From the NCBI GenBank assembly GCA_020853995.1, contig JADYXV010000192.1, positions 1-16,670 on the forward strand: DNA of 16,670 nt, read 5' to 3'. Below are positions 6,755 through 14,354 of the stretch, one piece after another. Within the stretch, counting starts at the first letter, position 1, and every line of letters begins with the position of its first letter. The notes beneath the pieces were generated by a model. That model searched no databases, was not told the DNA's origin, and was given only the letters and a program-made list of their open reading frames with translations. Both the position numbers and the translations under genes were made by a program. Source of the DNA: Novosphingobium sp. (lineage in GTDB: Bacteria; Pseudomonadota; Alphaproteobacteria; Sphingomonadales; Sphingomonadaceae).

Positions 6755-6931
6755 ATGTTCATCTGCATCTGCAATGCCATTCGTGAAAAAGACATCCGCG
6801 CGACTGCACGCTGCCACGCCGGCGGAGCCGAGGATATCTATGGCAGGCTCGGATTTCGGCCACAGTGCCGCCAATGCCTTGAAGATGCCGAAGCCGTAAT
6901 TTCCGATGAGCGCGCAGACGTATGTAACTGA
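6755..6931 (+). CDS. bfd: Bacterioferritin-associated ferredoxin
   Basis: A 58-residue [2Fe-2S] protein. Its four cluster cysteines are at 4, 6, 38 and 41 (F-I-C-I-C-N and P-Q-C-R-Q-C), the same numbers as in E. coli Bfd, and the spacing C-x-C...C-x2-C is diagnostic of the BFD domain. In studied bacteria Bfd binds bacterioferritin and passes electrons to the stored ferric core so that iron is released when the cell is starved. The gene is short and easily missed. The ATG has a modest GGGA site eight bases upstream. bfr follows after a 103-base gap on the same strand. Two inverted repeats upstream may be iron-responsive operators, fitting induction under iron limitation. Confidence 0.93.
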   Translation: MFICICNAIREKDIRATARCHAGGAEDIYGRLGFRPQCRQCLEDAEAVISDERADVCN

Positions 6932-6958
6932 ATATTGCTGACAATTATTTCTGTATGG

Positions 6959-6973
6959 TGCGAGTCGTTCGCG
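6959..6973. promoter_or_regulatory. Inverted repeat before bfr related to those before bfd
   Basis: TGCGAGTCGTTCGCG differs at only three of 15 positions from TGCGAGTCATTGGCA at 6714 and keeps the TGCGA-N5-TCGC layout. It ends 61 bases before the bfr start. Repetition of the motif before both iron genes suggests a shared regulator. Confidence 0.35.
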
Positions 6974-7034
6974 CTTTGCCGGACCAGCCCTTCGACTTAG
7001 ATACCCCCGACAATTACAAAAAGGGATCAGCGCC

Positions 7035-7514
7035 ATGAAGGGCGATGCCACGGTTATCGAGTTCCTGAACAAAGCCCTCCTGAACGAGTTGACGGCAATC
7101 AACCAGTACTGGCTGCATTACCGCATGCTCGACAACTGGGGCGTCAAGAAACTGGCGGAATACGAACGCCACGAATCCATTGATGAAATGAAGCACGCCG
7201 ATCTTCTGGCGGACCGCATCCTGTTTCTGGATGGCCTGCCAAACTTCCAGGCTTTGGGCCGCCTGCGCGTGGGTGAATCGGTTGAAGAAATCCTGAAAGC
7301 CGATCTTGCGCTGGAAATGGACGCCTTGCCGCTGCTCCGCGATGCCATCGCCCATTGCGAAACCGTGCGCGACTTTGTCAGCCGTGATTTGTTCCAGAAG
7401 ATCCTCGAAAGCGAGGAAGAGCATGTCGATGTGATCGAAAAGCAGTTCGACATGATCGAACGCATGGGGCTGGAAAACTACATCCAGCTCAACAGCAAAG
7501 CAGCAGAAGCCTAA
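7035..7514 (+). CDS. bfr: Bacterioferritin
   Basis: Heme-containing ferritin of 159 residues. It forms a hollow 24-subunit shell that oxidises ferrous iron and stores it as a ferric mineral in the cytosol. All ferroxidase ligands are present at the standard positions: Glu18, Glu51, His54, Glu94, Glu127 and His130. Met52, which binds heme between two subunits, and Tyr25 are also present. The N-terminus M-K-G-D-A-T-V-I-E-F-L-N-K matches the family closely, and an AAGGGA site nine bases upstream supports ATG 7035. Its partner bfd lies just upstream. The gene converges on yqgE with only eight bases between the stops. Confidence 0.98.
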   Translation: MKGDATVIEFLNKALLNELTAINQYWLHYRMLDNWGVKKLAEYERHESIDEMKHADLLADRILFLDGLPNFQALGRLRVGESVEEILKADLALEMDALPLLRDAIAHCETVRDFVSRDLFQKILESEEEHVDVIEKQFDMIERMGLENYIQLNSKAAEA

Positions 7515-7522
7515 GGCAGGAC

Positions 7523-8083
7523 CTAGGCTCGGCCGGTCTGGGCCACAAGGTGCGAGGGGTCGATCCCCTCGCGCTTCCATGCTGTGGTCCAGCGCCGCCC
7601 GGTGGGCGTTTCGAACAGCACTTCAGCCCGCCCCTTGGCGGCGTACCAGCCATGATGCCGCATCTCGCCCTCAAGCTGGCCTGCACCCCAACCGGCATAG
7701 CCCAAGGCGACCAGATACTTCGAAGGGCCACGCCCCTCGGCAATCGCGCGCAGCACATCAAGCGATGCTGAAAGCTGGCACAGCGGATCAACGGTTACAC
7801 TACCCTCGCCGCCCCAGTCATTGGTGTGCAGCACAAACCCGCGCGCCATTTCAACCGGACCACCATGGAGCACGGGAACATCAGGCGCAACGCCGGGATC
7901 TATCCCGATGTCCTCCAGCAGCCCGTGCAGCGTAATGCCGTCGCGCACCTGGCCCACACCAATCCCCAGCGCGCCATGCTCATCATGCACACACATGGCG
8001 ATTACCGCATGGTCAAACCGCGGATCACCCATTCCGGGCATGGCCAGCAGAAACCTGCCGCCAAGATATTCAGCTTCGCTCAT
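7523..8083 (-). CDS. yqgE: YqgE/AlgH family protein (DUF179)
   Basis: A 186-residue soluble protein of the YqgE/AlgH family, whose biochemical role is not settled. Visible hallmarks are the opening G-G-R-F-L-L-A-M-P-G-M-G-D-P-R-F, then V-L-H-G-G-P-V at about 71-77 and L-G-Y-A-G-W-G-A-G-Q-L-E-G-E near 129-142, which make the assignment secure. ATG 8083 is preferred. A GTG directly before it (8086) is an alternative and no clear ribosome site separates them. The gene diverges from the two-gene unit beginning at 8214, and a perfect FNR/FixK-type box lies between. Function in this organism cannot be read from the sequence. Confidence 0.93.
   Translation of the reverse strand: MSEAEYLGGRFLLAMPGMGDPRFDHAVIAMCVHDEHGALGIGVGQVRDGITLHGLLEDIGIDPGVAPDVPVLHGGPVEMARGFVLHTNDWGGEGSVTVDPLCQLSASLDVLRAIAEGRGPSKYLVALGYAGWGAGQLEGEMRHHGWYAAKGRAEVLFETPTGRRWTTAWKREGIDPSHLVAQTGRA
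7552..7572 (+). other. Strong stem-loop just downstream of bfr, inside yqgE
   Basis: GCGAGGGG and CCCCTCGC pair perfectly around a five-base loop, 38 bases after the bfr stop. It lies within the 3' end of yqgE on the other strand. There is no T run after it, so it is not a classic terminator, but it could protect the bfr mRNA 3' end. Confidence 0.35.
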
Positions 8084-8135
8084 CACCGGAGAAGATAGGG
8101 TATGCGCAGCCCCGTTGCGAGCCCCGTTTGCCTAT

Positions 8136-8149
8136 TTGATGCGCATCAA
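8136..8149. promoter_or_regulatory. FNR/FixK-type operator
   Basis: TTGATGCGCATCAA is a perfect palindrome and an exact match to the TTGAT-N4-ATCAA consensus of FNR, FnrL and FixK regulators. Its centre is 71 bases before the start codon at 8214. If it acts as a class II activator site, transcription would begin near 8184, where TAGGGA (8172-8177) could serve as a poor -10. It may equally affect the divergent yqgE. Confidence 0.65.
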
Positions 8150-8213
8150 TCCATATCGTCAGCGGCCAAGGTAGGGATTGTTACCCCGCCGGTTCCCCGA
8201 AGGTCGATTGCCT

Positions 8214-8417
8214 ATGTTCCGCATGATGATGATCCTGCACTCTGTCATCGCCACAACGCTCATGGGCGTCGGGATTACCGGCGTTCTGGCAGCGGGTATG
8301 ACTGGCAGCCGCCCCATCATCATCGCCGCAGCCATCGGCTTCGTACTCTCGATACCGGCAAGTTGGCTGGTTGCCCGCCAGATAACGCATCTCACATCAG
8401 GAAAGCAGACGTCATGA
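8214..8417 (+). CDS. Small two-helix membrane protein of unknown function
   Basis: A 67-residue protein with two hydrophobic stretches, at about residues 6-27 and 32-52, joined by a short loop (M-T-G-S-R-P). A basic, polar tail (V-A-R-Q-I-T-H-L-T-S-G-K-Q) follows. This pattern predicts an inner-membrane hairpin. ATG 8214 is preferred over an in-frame TTG at 8178 because GAAGGT lies nearby and the protein then starts directly with the hydrophobic part. Its stop overlaps the next start (ATGA), so it is translationally coupled to the AhpD-like gene and the two probably act together. Upstream sits an FNR-type box, hinting at expression under low oxygen. I recall short alphaproteobacterial proteins of this shape carrying arbitrary automatic labels; I do not trust any of them. 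Confidence 0.75.
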   Translation: MFRMMMILHSVIATTLMGVGITGVLAAGMTGSRPIIIAAAIGFVLSIPASWLVARQITHLTSGKQTS

Positions 8418-8770
8418 ACAAAGATTGGCCGCAGATGGCAAGCGACCTAACCGGTGCAATCAAGGAAGTACGCCTCGGCACGCCCGAAGTGATGAAGGCG
8501 TTTTCCGCGATGGCGCAGGCAGCGACAAAGCCCGGTGCGCTTGATGCCAAGACCAAGGAACTGATTGCATTGGCCATATCCGTCGCCATTCGTTGTGACG
8601 GTTGCATTGCGTTCCACACCAAGGCCGCGCTCAGCCACGGCGCAGCACGAGACGAGATTATGGAAACGATGGGCATGGCACTTTACATGGGTGCAGGGCC
8701 GAGCCTGATGTACGCGGCCCAAGCGGTTGAAGCCTATGACCAGTTCGCTGCCGTGCAAAATCCTGCGTGA
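8414..8770 (+). CDS. Carboxymuconolactone decarboxylase family / AhpD-like protein
   Basis: A 118-residue all-helical protein. It has the exact AhpD active-site pattern E-x11-C-x2-C-x3-H: Glu49, Cys61, Cys64 and His68 (C-D-G-C-I-A-F-H). In AhpD these residues perform thiol-dependent peroxide reduction with a CxxC disulfide relay, so a redox role is more likely here than ring-lactone decarboxylation, despite the family name. ATG 8414 overlaps the stop of the small membrane protein. A longer in-frame reading from 8102 is rejected because it crosses the promoter region. The gene ends four bases before the converging glnD stop. The physiological substrate is not identifiable. Confidence 0.92.
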   Translation: MNKDWPQMASDLTGAIKEVRLGTPEVMKAFSAMAQAATKPGALDAKTKELIALAISVAIRCDGCIAFHTKAALSHGAARDEIMETMGMALYMGAGPSLMYAAQAVEAYDQFAAVQNPA

Positions 8771-8774
8771 TCAA

Positions 8775-11519
8775 TCAGGCGGCGGCTTTGACCTTGCGCT
8801 CCTCCGCTGCCTCAAGCAGCTTCTTCTCGATCGTTTTCATACGCGTATCGCTGTCGATCTTTTCACCAAGCACGTCCGTGACATAGAACGTGTCCACCGC
8901 GCGTTCGCCATAAGTGGCGATATGCGCTGAATGGACAACCAGCCGCGCTTCGAACAACGTCCGTGCAAGCGTGCTCAGCAAGGCCGGACGGTCACGCGCG
9001 CCAACCTCGATGACGGTAAAGCGATTGGACGCCTTGTTATCAAAGATCACGATCGGGCGCACATCGAAGGCATCGGCGCGCGGGCGGGCCAGCGGGCGCG
9101 CCGCCAGTTGCGGCTGGAGTTTGACGCGGTTGGCCAGCGCGTCCGCGATGGCATTTTTCAGCCGCGCAATCTGGCTTGCCTCGTTCAATGGCCGGCCCAA
9201 CGGGTCTTGCACAAGGAAATTGTCAACCGCTGTGCCATTGCGCGCAGTGTGAATGCGCGCATCGATAATGTTGCCGCCAGCCAGATGAATGCCCCCGGCA
9301 CTGCGATAGAACAGGCCGGGATGATCTGCTGCCAGCACCGTAACCAGCGTCGCCCCGCGCGCCGGATACCAATGCGCCTCAACCGACAGCGGCTCACCCA
9401 AAGCGGTGTCCATCTGCTGCAAATTCAGCGCGATGATGTCCTCAGGCTCGGCAATCCAATAGGCATCGCCCAATTGTTTGCCAACGGTGCCGATCAGCGC
9501 GTCACGCTCCTTCAGCAGCGCGCCAACCGCCTTCTTCTTGGCAATGATGCGTTCGGCACGGCCATGGGTCTTGTGGCCCAGACGCAGCATTTCTTCGGCC
9601 GAAACAAACAGGTCGCCCAGCAATTGTCGCTTCCATGAGTTCCAGACACCCGGCCCCACCGCGCGGATATCCACGATGGTCAGGATCAGCAGCAGACGCA
9701 GGCGCTCCTGGCTTTGCACCGTGTTCACAAAGTCGGCGATGGTCTTGTAATCGGCAAGATCGCGCTTGAATGAGGTTGCGCTCATCAACAAGTGCCAGCG
9801 CACCAGCCATGCGACCAGTTCGGTCTCTGCCGCAGACATGCCAAGGCGCGGGCATAACTTCATCGCCACATCTGCACCGAGCGCAGAATGATCGCCGCGC
9901 CGCCCTTTGGCGATGTCATGCAGCAGCGTGGCAACATAAAGCACGCGGCGAGAGGCCACTTTCGACACGACTTCGCTGGCCAAGGGATGATCCAGCTTGG
10001 CCTCGCCCTTTTCAATCTGGGCAAGCAGTCCGATGGCGCGGATGGTATGTTCGTCCACCGTATAGTGGTGGTACATGTCGAATTGCATTTGCGCGATGAC
10101 GCGCCCGAAATCAGGCACGAACCGCCCGAACACACCGGCTTCGTTCATCCAGCGCAGCACGGTCTCGGGATCGTTGCGGCTGGCGAGTGTTTCGAGAAAC
10201 AGGGCATTGGCGCGAGGATTCTTGCGCACCGCAGCATCGATCAGCGCTGCATCGCGCCGCGCAATCCGCATTGTTTCAGGGTGGATCTCCACTTGCTCGG
10301 ATGCAGCGCAGGCAAACAGTTCAACCAACCGAACGGGGTCTTCCTGGAAAGTCCCGTCCGAAGGCACCGCCAGTTTGCCATTGTCGATGAGGAAGGGCCC
10401 CACCTTCTTGCGCCGCCGCTTGCGCAAGGCGGCAAAAAAGCCGCGCTTTTGCCCGGCGAACTGCTCGTCCAGTTGCGCCAGAAACACACCGGTTAGCGAT
10501 CCCACCTGCTTTGCTTGCAGGAAGAAGTACTGCATGAACCGCTCAACCGCGCTTTTGCCGGGGCGATCGGCAAAGTTCATCCGCATCGCAACCTCGCGCT
10601 GCAAATCGAACGTCAGACGGTCTTCGGCACGATTGGTGATGGTGTGCAGATGGCAACGCACGGCCCAGAAAAAGTTCTCGGCCCGCCGGAACGCGCGATA
10701 TTCCTCAGCCGTCAGCAGGCCGACATCGACCAGCTCGGAGGCATCACGCACTTTGTGGATGTATTTCCCCATCCAGTACAGCGCATGGAGATCGCGCAAG
10801 CCGCCTTTGCCTTCTTTGACATTGGGTTCCACCACATAGCGGCTGTCACCCAGCTTCTTGTGGCGCGCATTTCTCTCTTCCAGCTTCTCGGCAACGAATT
10901 GCTTTTCTGTGCCGGTGACAACCTCGGCCCAGAACCGTGCCGATGCTTCCTCGTAAAGTTCGCGGTCACCCCAGACGTACCGGCCTTCCAGCAAGGCGGT
11001 CCGGATGGTCAGATCGCTTTTGGCCATGCGCACCACTTCATCAAGCGAACGGCTTGACTGGCCGACTTTAAGACCAAGATCCCACAAGTAATAAAGCATC
11101 GCTTCAATCACTTGCTCGCACCACGATGTCGGCTTGATCGGAGTGACAAAGGCAATGTCGACATCCGAATGCGGCGCCATTTCGCCGCGCCCGTATCCGC
11201 CCACGGCCACCACCGCGATCCGCTCACCGGTGGAACGATTGCTCGCGCGGTAAACCCGTCCGACGATATGATCGTAGATCACACGCACCAGCTGGTCGAT
11301 CAGGAATGCCTGCGCCTGCGCACATTCACTGCCGCCTGAAGGCCGTGCTTCCAGCCGCCGGGCAATTTCAGCGCGGCCTGATTCAAGCGATTGACGCAGC
11401 AATTCAACCACCGCCGGGCGCGACTTGTCGCCCTGTTCGGCAAAAGTCGCCGCAATCGCATCCGCGAGTGCACGGCGATCAATAATGGTGCGTTGATTGG
11501 CGATCCGGGGAAGCATCAT
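8775..11519 (-). CDS. glnD: [Protein-PII] uridylyltransferase / uridylyl-removing enzyme
   Basis: The bifunctional nitrogen sensor GlnD. It adds UMP to PII proteins when glutamine is low and removes it when glutamine is high. The 914 residues show the complete domain order. The nucleotidyltransferase motif is G-G-Y-G-R-G-E (107-113) with the D-V-D metal ligands (119-121). A linker follows, then an HD phosphohydrolase domain with L-L-H-D-I-A-K-G-R near 530. Two C-terminal ACT domains near 720 and 830 bind glutamine (A-D-H-P-G-L-F and A-R-D-R-P-A-L-L). Nothing is truncated. Two adjacent ATGs (11519 and 11516) both follow GGGGAGG; the second has better spacing. The upstream ligase gene ends 47 bases before it, so co-transcription is possible. 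The PII gene itself is not in the window. Confidence 0.97.
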   Translation of the reverse strand: MMLPRIANQRTIIDRRALADAIAATFAEQGDKSRPAVVELLRQSLESGRAEIARRLEARPSGGSECAQAQAFLIDQLVRVIYDHIVGRVYRASNRSTGERIAVVAVGGYGRGEMAPHSDVDIAFVTPIKPTSWCEQVIEAMLYYLWDLGLKVGQSSRSLDEVVRMAKSDLTIRTALLEGRYVWGDRELYEEASARFWAEVVTGTEKQFVAEKLEERNARHKKLGDSRYVVEPNVKEGKGGLRDLHALYWMGKYIHKVRDASELVDVGLLTAEEYRAFRRAENFFWAVRCHLHTITNRAEDRLTFDLQREVAMRMNFADRPGKSAVERFMQYFFLQAKQVGSLTGVFLAQLDEQFAGQKRGFFAALRKRRRKKVGPFLIDNGKLAVPSDGTFQEDPVRLVELFACAASEQVEIHPETMRIARRDAALIDAAVRKNPRANALFLETLASRNDPETVLRWMNEAGVFGRFVPDFGRVIAQMQFDMYHHYTVDEHTIRAIGLLAQIEKGEAKLDHPLASEVVSKVASRRVLYVATLLHDIAKGRRGDHSALGADVAMKLCPRLGMSAAETELVAWLVRWHLLMSATSFKRDLADYKTIADFVNTVQSQERLRLLLILTIVDIRAVGPGVWNSWKRQLLGDLFVSAEEMLRLGHKTHGRAERIIAKKKAVGALLKERDALIGTVGKQLGDAYWIAEPEDIIALNLQQMDTALGEPLSVEAHWYPARGATLVTVLAADHPGLFYRSAGGIHLAGGNIIDARIHTARNGTAVDNFLVQDPLGRPLNEASQIARLKNAIADALANRVKLQPQLAARPLARPRADAFDVRPIVIFDNKASNRFTVIEVGARDRPALLSTLARTLFEARLVVHSAHIATYGERAVDTFYVTDVLGEKIDSDTRMKTIEKKLLEAAEERKVKAAA

Positions 11520-11530
11520 GCCTCCCCTTT

Positions 11531-11544
11531 AACCATTCATGGTT
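11531..11544. repeat. Short palindrome before glnD
   Basis: AACCAT and ATGGTT arms flank a two-base spacer, a perfect six-base inverted repeat 12 bases upstream of the glnD start. It could be an operator or chance; nothing names a regulator. Confidence 0.3.
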
Positions 11545-11566
11545 TACCGTCCAATAACAACCGGCC

Positions 11567-13288
11567 TCACGCAGGCGTATTCGGCCGTTCTCCAAGCCAT
11601 TCTTTGGTGTAGGTTTCACGCAAGGACCGCTTATCCACCTTTTCTGTGCCCAACCTTGGCAAGGCTTCGTGGACTTCCCAGAAGCGCACCGGGATATTGA
11701 ACGGTGCGATATGCTCCTTCAAAAAGGCGCGCAGTTCATCTTCGGTGGCAGAGCAATCCTCCTTGGCCAGATAGACCGCCGCAGGAACTTCACCGAACTT
11801 CTCATCCGGAAGTCCGAAAACGCTGACTTCGGCGATACATGGATGGGCGTACATGGCATTTTCAACTTCGATGCAGCTGATGTTTTCGCCACCGCGAATG
11901 ATGACGTCCTTCTTGCGATCAACGATGAACAGGTAGCCTTCCGGATCAAGGTAGCCCAGATCACCCGTGCGGAAATATCCATCGGCCGTAACGGCTTCAC
12001 GCGTTGCCTGTTCGTTGCCCCAATACCCGAGGAAATTGGCGACCGAACGGATCCCCACTTCACCCACCGCACCTTGCGGCAAGGCAGTGCCCGCATCATC
12101 AAGAATCGCAAGTTCCACCAGCGGACGCGATGCGGTGCCCGTGCTGCCCGGCTTGGCCAGATAGTTTTCGTTGAGATTGCCACAGCCAACGCCATTGGTT
12201 TCCGTCAGGCCATAGCCAAGCAGCGGAAATGCATGGGGCATGGCCTTGCGGATACGCTCGACATGCTCAACCGGACGCGGAGCGCCCCCTGCAGCAAACG
12301 ACACACACGTTGAAAGATCGTACTTTTCCCGATCAGGATGCGTGGCAATCTCGAAGCTCATCAACGGAACGCCGACAAAGTATGTTGCCTTTTCGCGTTC
12401 AATCAGACGCATGGCTTCAACCACGTCCCACTTGGCCATCAGCACCAGTTTGCGGCCCAGCGCGAACGATTGCAGGAATACCGGCACCTCGCCTGTCACA
12501 TGGAATAGCGGCACATTGACCAGCGTGGTCGGCTGCACATCAGGCGCAGGCCCTTGCCCCTTCGCGTTCAGAATGGCGAGCGCAGCGACCGATTGCACCG
12601 CATAATTCATCGTCCCCTGCACTACACCGCGATGGTCCGAATAGGCACCCTTGGCCACGCCGGTAGAGCCCGATGTGAACAAAACCGTCGCCAGATCCTC
12701 GCCGGTCAGCGTTGGCAGGATTGTCGCCATGCCTCCACCTTGGGCAAGCAGCGCGGCCAGGCCTTGCTCGTAGCTGCAATCATGCTGCATCATCAGCAGC
12801 GCTGCGCCATGATCATGACCCTCAAGCCGCTGCGCCCGCGCACCATCTGCAATGACAAGCCGGCATTCGACAAGATCGATGCCGCCTGCCAGTTCCTCAC
12901 CCGACCACCAGCCATTGAGCAACGTGGCGCACCCGCCAGCCATCAGCACCGCCATATAGGCGATCACCCAGTTGGCTGAATTGCGCGCGGCAATCGCGAT
13001 CCGATCACCTTTCTGCACGCCATGCCCTTCGACCAGACCGCCAGCCACATGGCGTGCCGCCTTGTAAACATCGGCAAAGCTCAGGCGCATTTCGCCATCG
13101 ACAATAAACGTCTTGTCGCCATGCGTTGCGCAGAAATAGGCAAAGTACGCGGGCAGGTGCGGCGGGGCGGCTGCAATCATCGGCACATCCTGGCCAAACC
13201 GCTGTACCATAACGGTTTGGAACATCCCGCCTTCGGCAGTCAGCGCGGTGAATGTGCGATCCATTGCAAGGTCAAGCTCGGTCTTCAT
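11567..13288 (-). CDS. Class I adenylate-forming acyl-CoA synthetase / acid-CoA ligase
   Basis: A 573-residue ANL-superfamily enzyme that activates a carboxylic acid as an acyl-adenylate and transfers it to CoA. Motifs appear in order. The phosphate-binding loop T-S-G-S-T-G-V-A-K-G is near 205 and Y-G-L-T-E-T-N-G near 358. Y-F-R-T-G-D-L-G is near 437 and D-R-K-K-D-V-I-I-R-G-G-E-N near 458. The C-terminal domain carries the adenylation lysine in G-T-E-K-V-D-K-R near 550. The start is ATG 13288, which has AAGGA six bases upstream. A TTG seven codons earlier is possible but less likely. The acid substrate cannot be read from sequence; fatty, aromatic or steroid side-chain acids are all plausible. 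No beta-oxidation genes adjoin it. Confidence 0.9.
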   Translation of the reverse strand: MKTELDLAMDRTFTALTAEGGMFQTVMVQRFGQDVPMIAAAPPHLPAYFAYFCATHGDKTFIVDGEMRLSFADVYKAARHVAGGLVEGHGVQKGDRIAIAARNSANWVIAYMAVLMAGGCATLLNGWWSGEELAGGIDLVECRLVIADGARAQRLEGHDHGAALLMMQHDCSYEQGLAALLAQGGGMATILPTLTGEDLATVLFTSGSTGVAKGAYSDHRGVVQGTMNYAVQSVAALAILNAKGQGPAPDVQPTTLVNVPLFHVTGEVPVFLQSFALGRKLVLMAKWDVVEAMRLIEREKATYFVGVPLMSFEIATHPDREKYDLSTCVSFAAGGAPRPVEHVERIRKAMPHAFPLLGYGLTETNGVGCGNLNENYLAKPGSTGTASRPLVELAILDDAGTALPQGAVGEVGIRSVANFLGYWGNEQATREAVTADGYFRTGDLGYLDPEGYLFIVDRKKDVIIRGGENISCIEVENAMYAHPCIAEVSVFGLPDEKFGEVPAAVYLAKEDCSATEDELRAFLKEHIAPFNIPVRFWEVHEALPRLGTEKVDKRSLRETYTKEWLGERPNTPA

Positions 13289-13442
13289 GGCGTCCTTATA
13301 TTCTCCCAACCCCCGGACACATCATTTGTGCGCCTTTTCGGGTTTGCGTGTAGCCTTCGCCCTGTGCCAATACGATACCGCAAAGGCCGCATTTTGCATC
13401 AGGGAAATCGGCCCGTTTCCAAGTTTGTAGGGAGTTCGCCTC

Positions 13443-14354
13443 TTGCTGTCACTACTGTCAACAGCAACCGCGCTTGCCGTAGCGTCCACGTCCGCAGCGG
13501 CTGCAACAGGGGCGGTTTCAGGGCCGATTCGCTGGGAAGATCTGGGTGTTTCGCCCATCGCACTGGACTTGGGATTCTTCGCGCTGAAATGGTATTCGCT
13601 GGCTTATCTGGCCGGGATCATTCTGGGCTATTGGCAATTGTCCAAGATGATCAGCCAGCCCGGCGCGCCTATCGCGCAACGCCACGCCGATGATCTGTTT
13701 TTCTACGCAACGCTTGGCATCATCCTTGGCGGACGCCTTGGCTATGCCATGTTCTATGCCCCCGAACTGCTGACCGAACCGCAAAACCTGATCAAGCTGT
13801 GGGAAGGCGGGATGAGCTTCCACGGTGGCCTGCTCGGCGTGGTGCTCGCCATCGCATGGGTCTCGTGGCGGGCCGGACTGAACTTCGTGCGGGTGTGTGA
13901 TTACATATCGGTTTGCGTGCCGTTCGGCCTGCTGTTCGGCCGCCTTGCAAACTTCATGAACGGTGAATTGTGGGGCCGCGAAGCCGGTTCCGGCGTGGCC
14001 TGGGCCATGATCTTTCCCGGCGGCGGGCCTGTGGCGCGCCATCCCAGCCAGCTTTACGAAGCCGCGCTTGAAGGGCTTGTGCTGGCCATCGTGCTGCTTT
14101 TCATGTTCTGGCGCACAAAGGCGCGCTGGCGCACGGGCCTGCTCGTCGGCACCTTCACCTTCGGTTATGCCCTCGCCCGGTTCACCGTGGAATTTTATCG
14201 CGAGTCTGACTCGCAGCTGCAGGACTTCGCCATGCGCACCGGCTTCTCGATGGGTCAATGGCTGACGGTTCCAATGATGGCCGTGGGCTTGTTCTTCCTG
14301 ATCCGCGGGCTGATCAGCAAGCCCGTTTCTGCCACAGGAGCCGCTCCTGCATGA
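13443..14354 (+). CDS. lgt: Phosphatidylglycerol--prolipoprotein diacylglyceryl transferase
   Basis: Integral inner-membrane enzyme that moves a diacylglyceryl group from phosphatidylglycerol to the lipobox cysteine of prolipoproteins, the first lipoprotein maturation step. The Lgt signature G-R-L-A-N-F-M-N-G-E-L-W-G is at 166-178. The essential histidine region F-H-G-G is at 126-129, with His127. The late R-F-x-x-E-F-x-R-E motif begins at Arg246. About seven hydrophobic membrane segments are seen, and 303 residues is close to the usual length. The start must be TTG 13443: an in-frame TAG lies at 13428, no other start codon lies between, and GGGAG is ten bases upstream. An alanine-rich stretch at residues 8-23 precedes the core. 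It overlaps the next gene by four bases. Confidence 0.97.
   Translation: MLSLLSTATALAVASTSAAAATGAVSGPIRWEDLGVSPIALDLGFFALKWYSLAYLAGIILGYWQLSKMISQPGAPIAQRHADDLFFYATLGIILGGRLGYAMFYAPELLTEPQNLIKLWEGGMSFHGGLLGVVLAIAWVSWRAGLNFVRVCDYISVCVPFGLLFGRLANFMNGELWGREAGSGVAWAMIFPGGGPVARHPSQLYEAALEGLVLAIVLLFMFWRTKARWRTGLLVGTFTFGYALARFTVEFYRESDSQLQDFAMRTGFSMGQWLTVPMMAVGLFFLIRGLISKPVSATGAAPA

Noticed and set aside
6710..7102. A 130-codon minus-strand frame between metA and bfr
   Set aside because: It lies over bfd and the bfr start on the opposite strand, shows no known motif, and the plus-strand Bfd reading has perfect family cysteines.
7552..7572. T-arm-like stem (GGGGTCGATCCCC) suggesting a tRNA
   Set aside because: No acceptor, D or anticodon arms fit around it, and the bases are in-frame codons of the yqgE C-terminus.
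8102..8413. N-terminal extension of the AhpD-like protein
   Set aside because: It would cross the FNR-type box and the whole upstream membrane-protein gene; the ATG at 8414 with its ATGA overlap is the better start.
13289..13442. Divergent promoter elements between the acyl-CoA ligase and lgt
   Set aside because: The region must contain promoters, but I found no convincing -35/-10 pair or operator on either strand.
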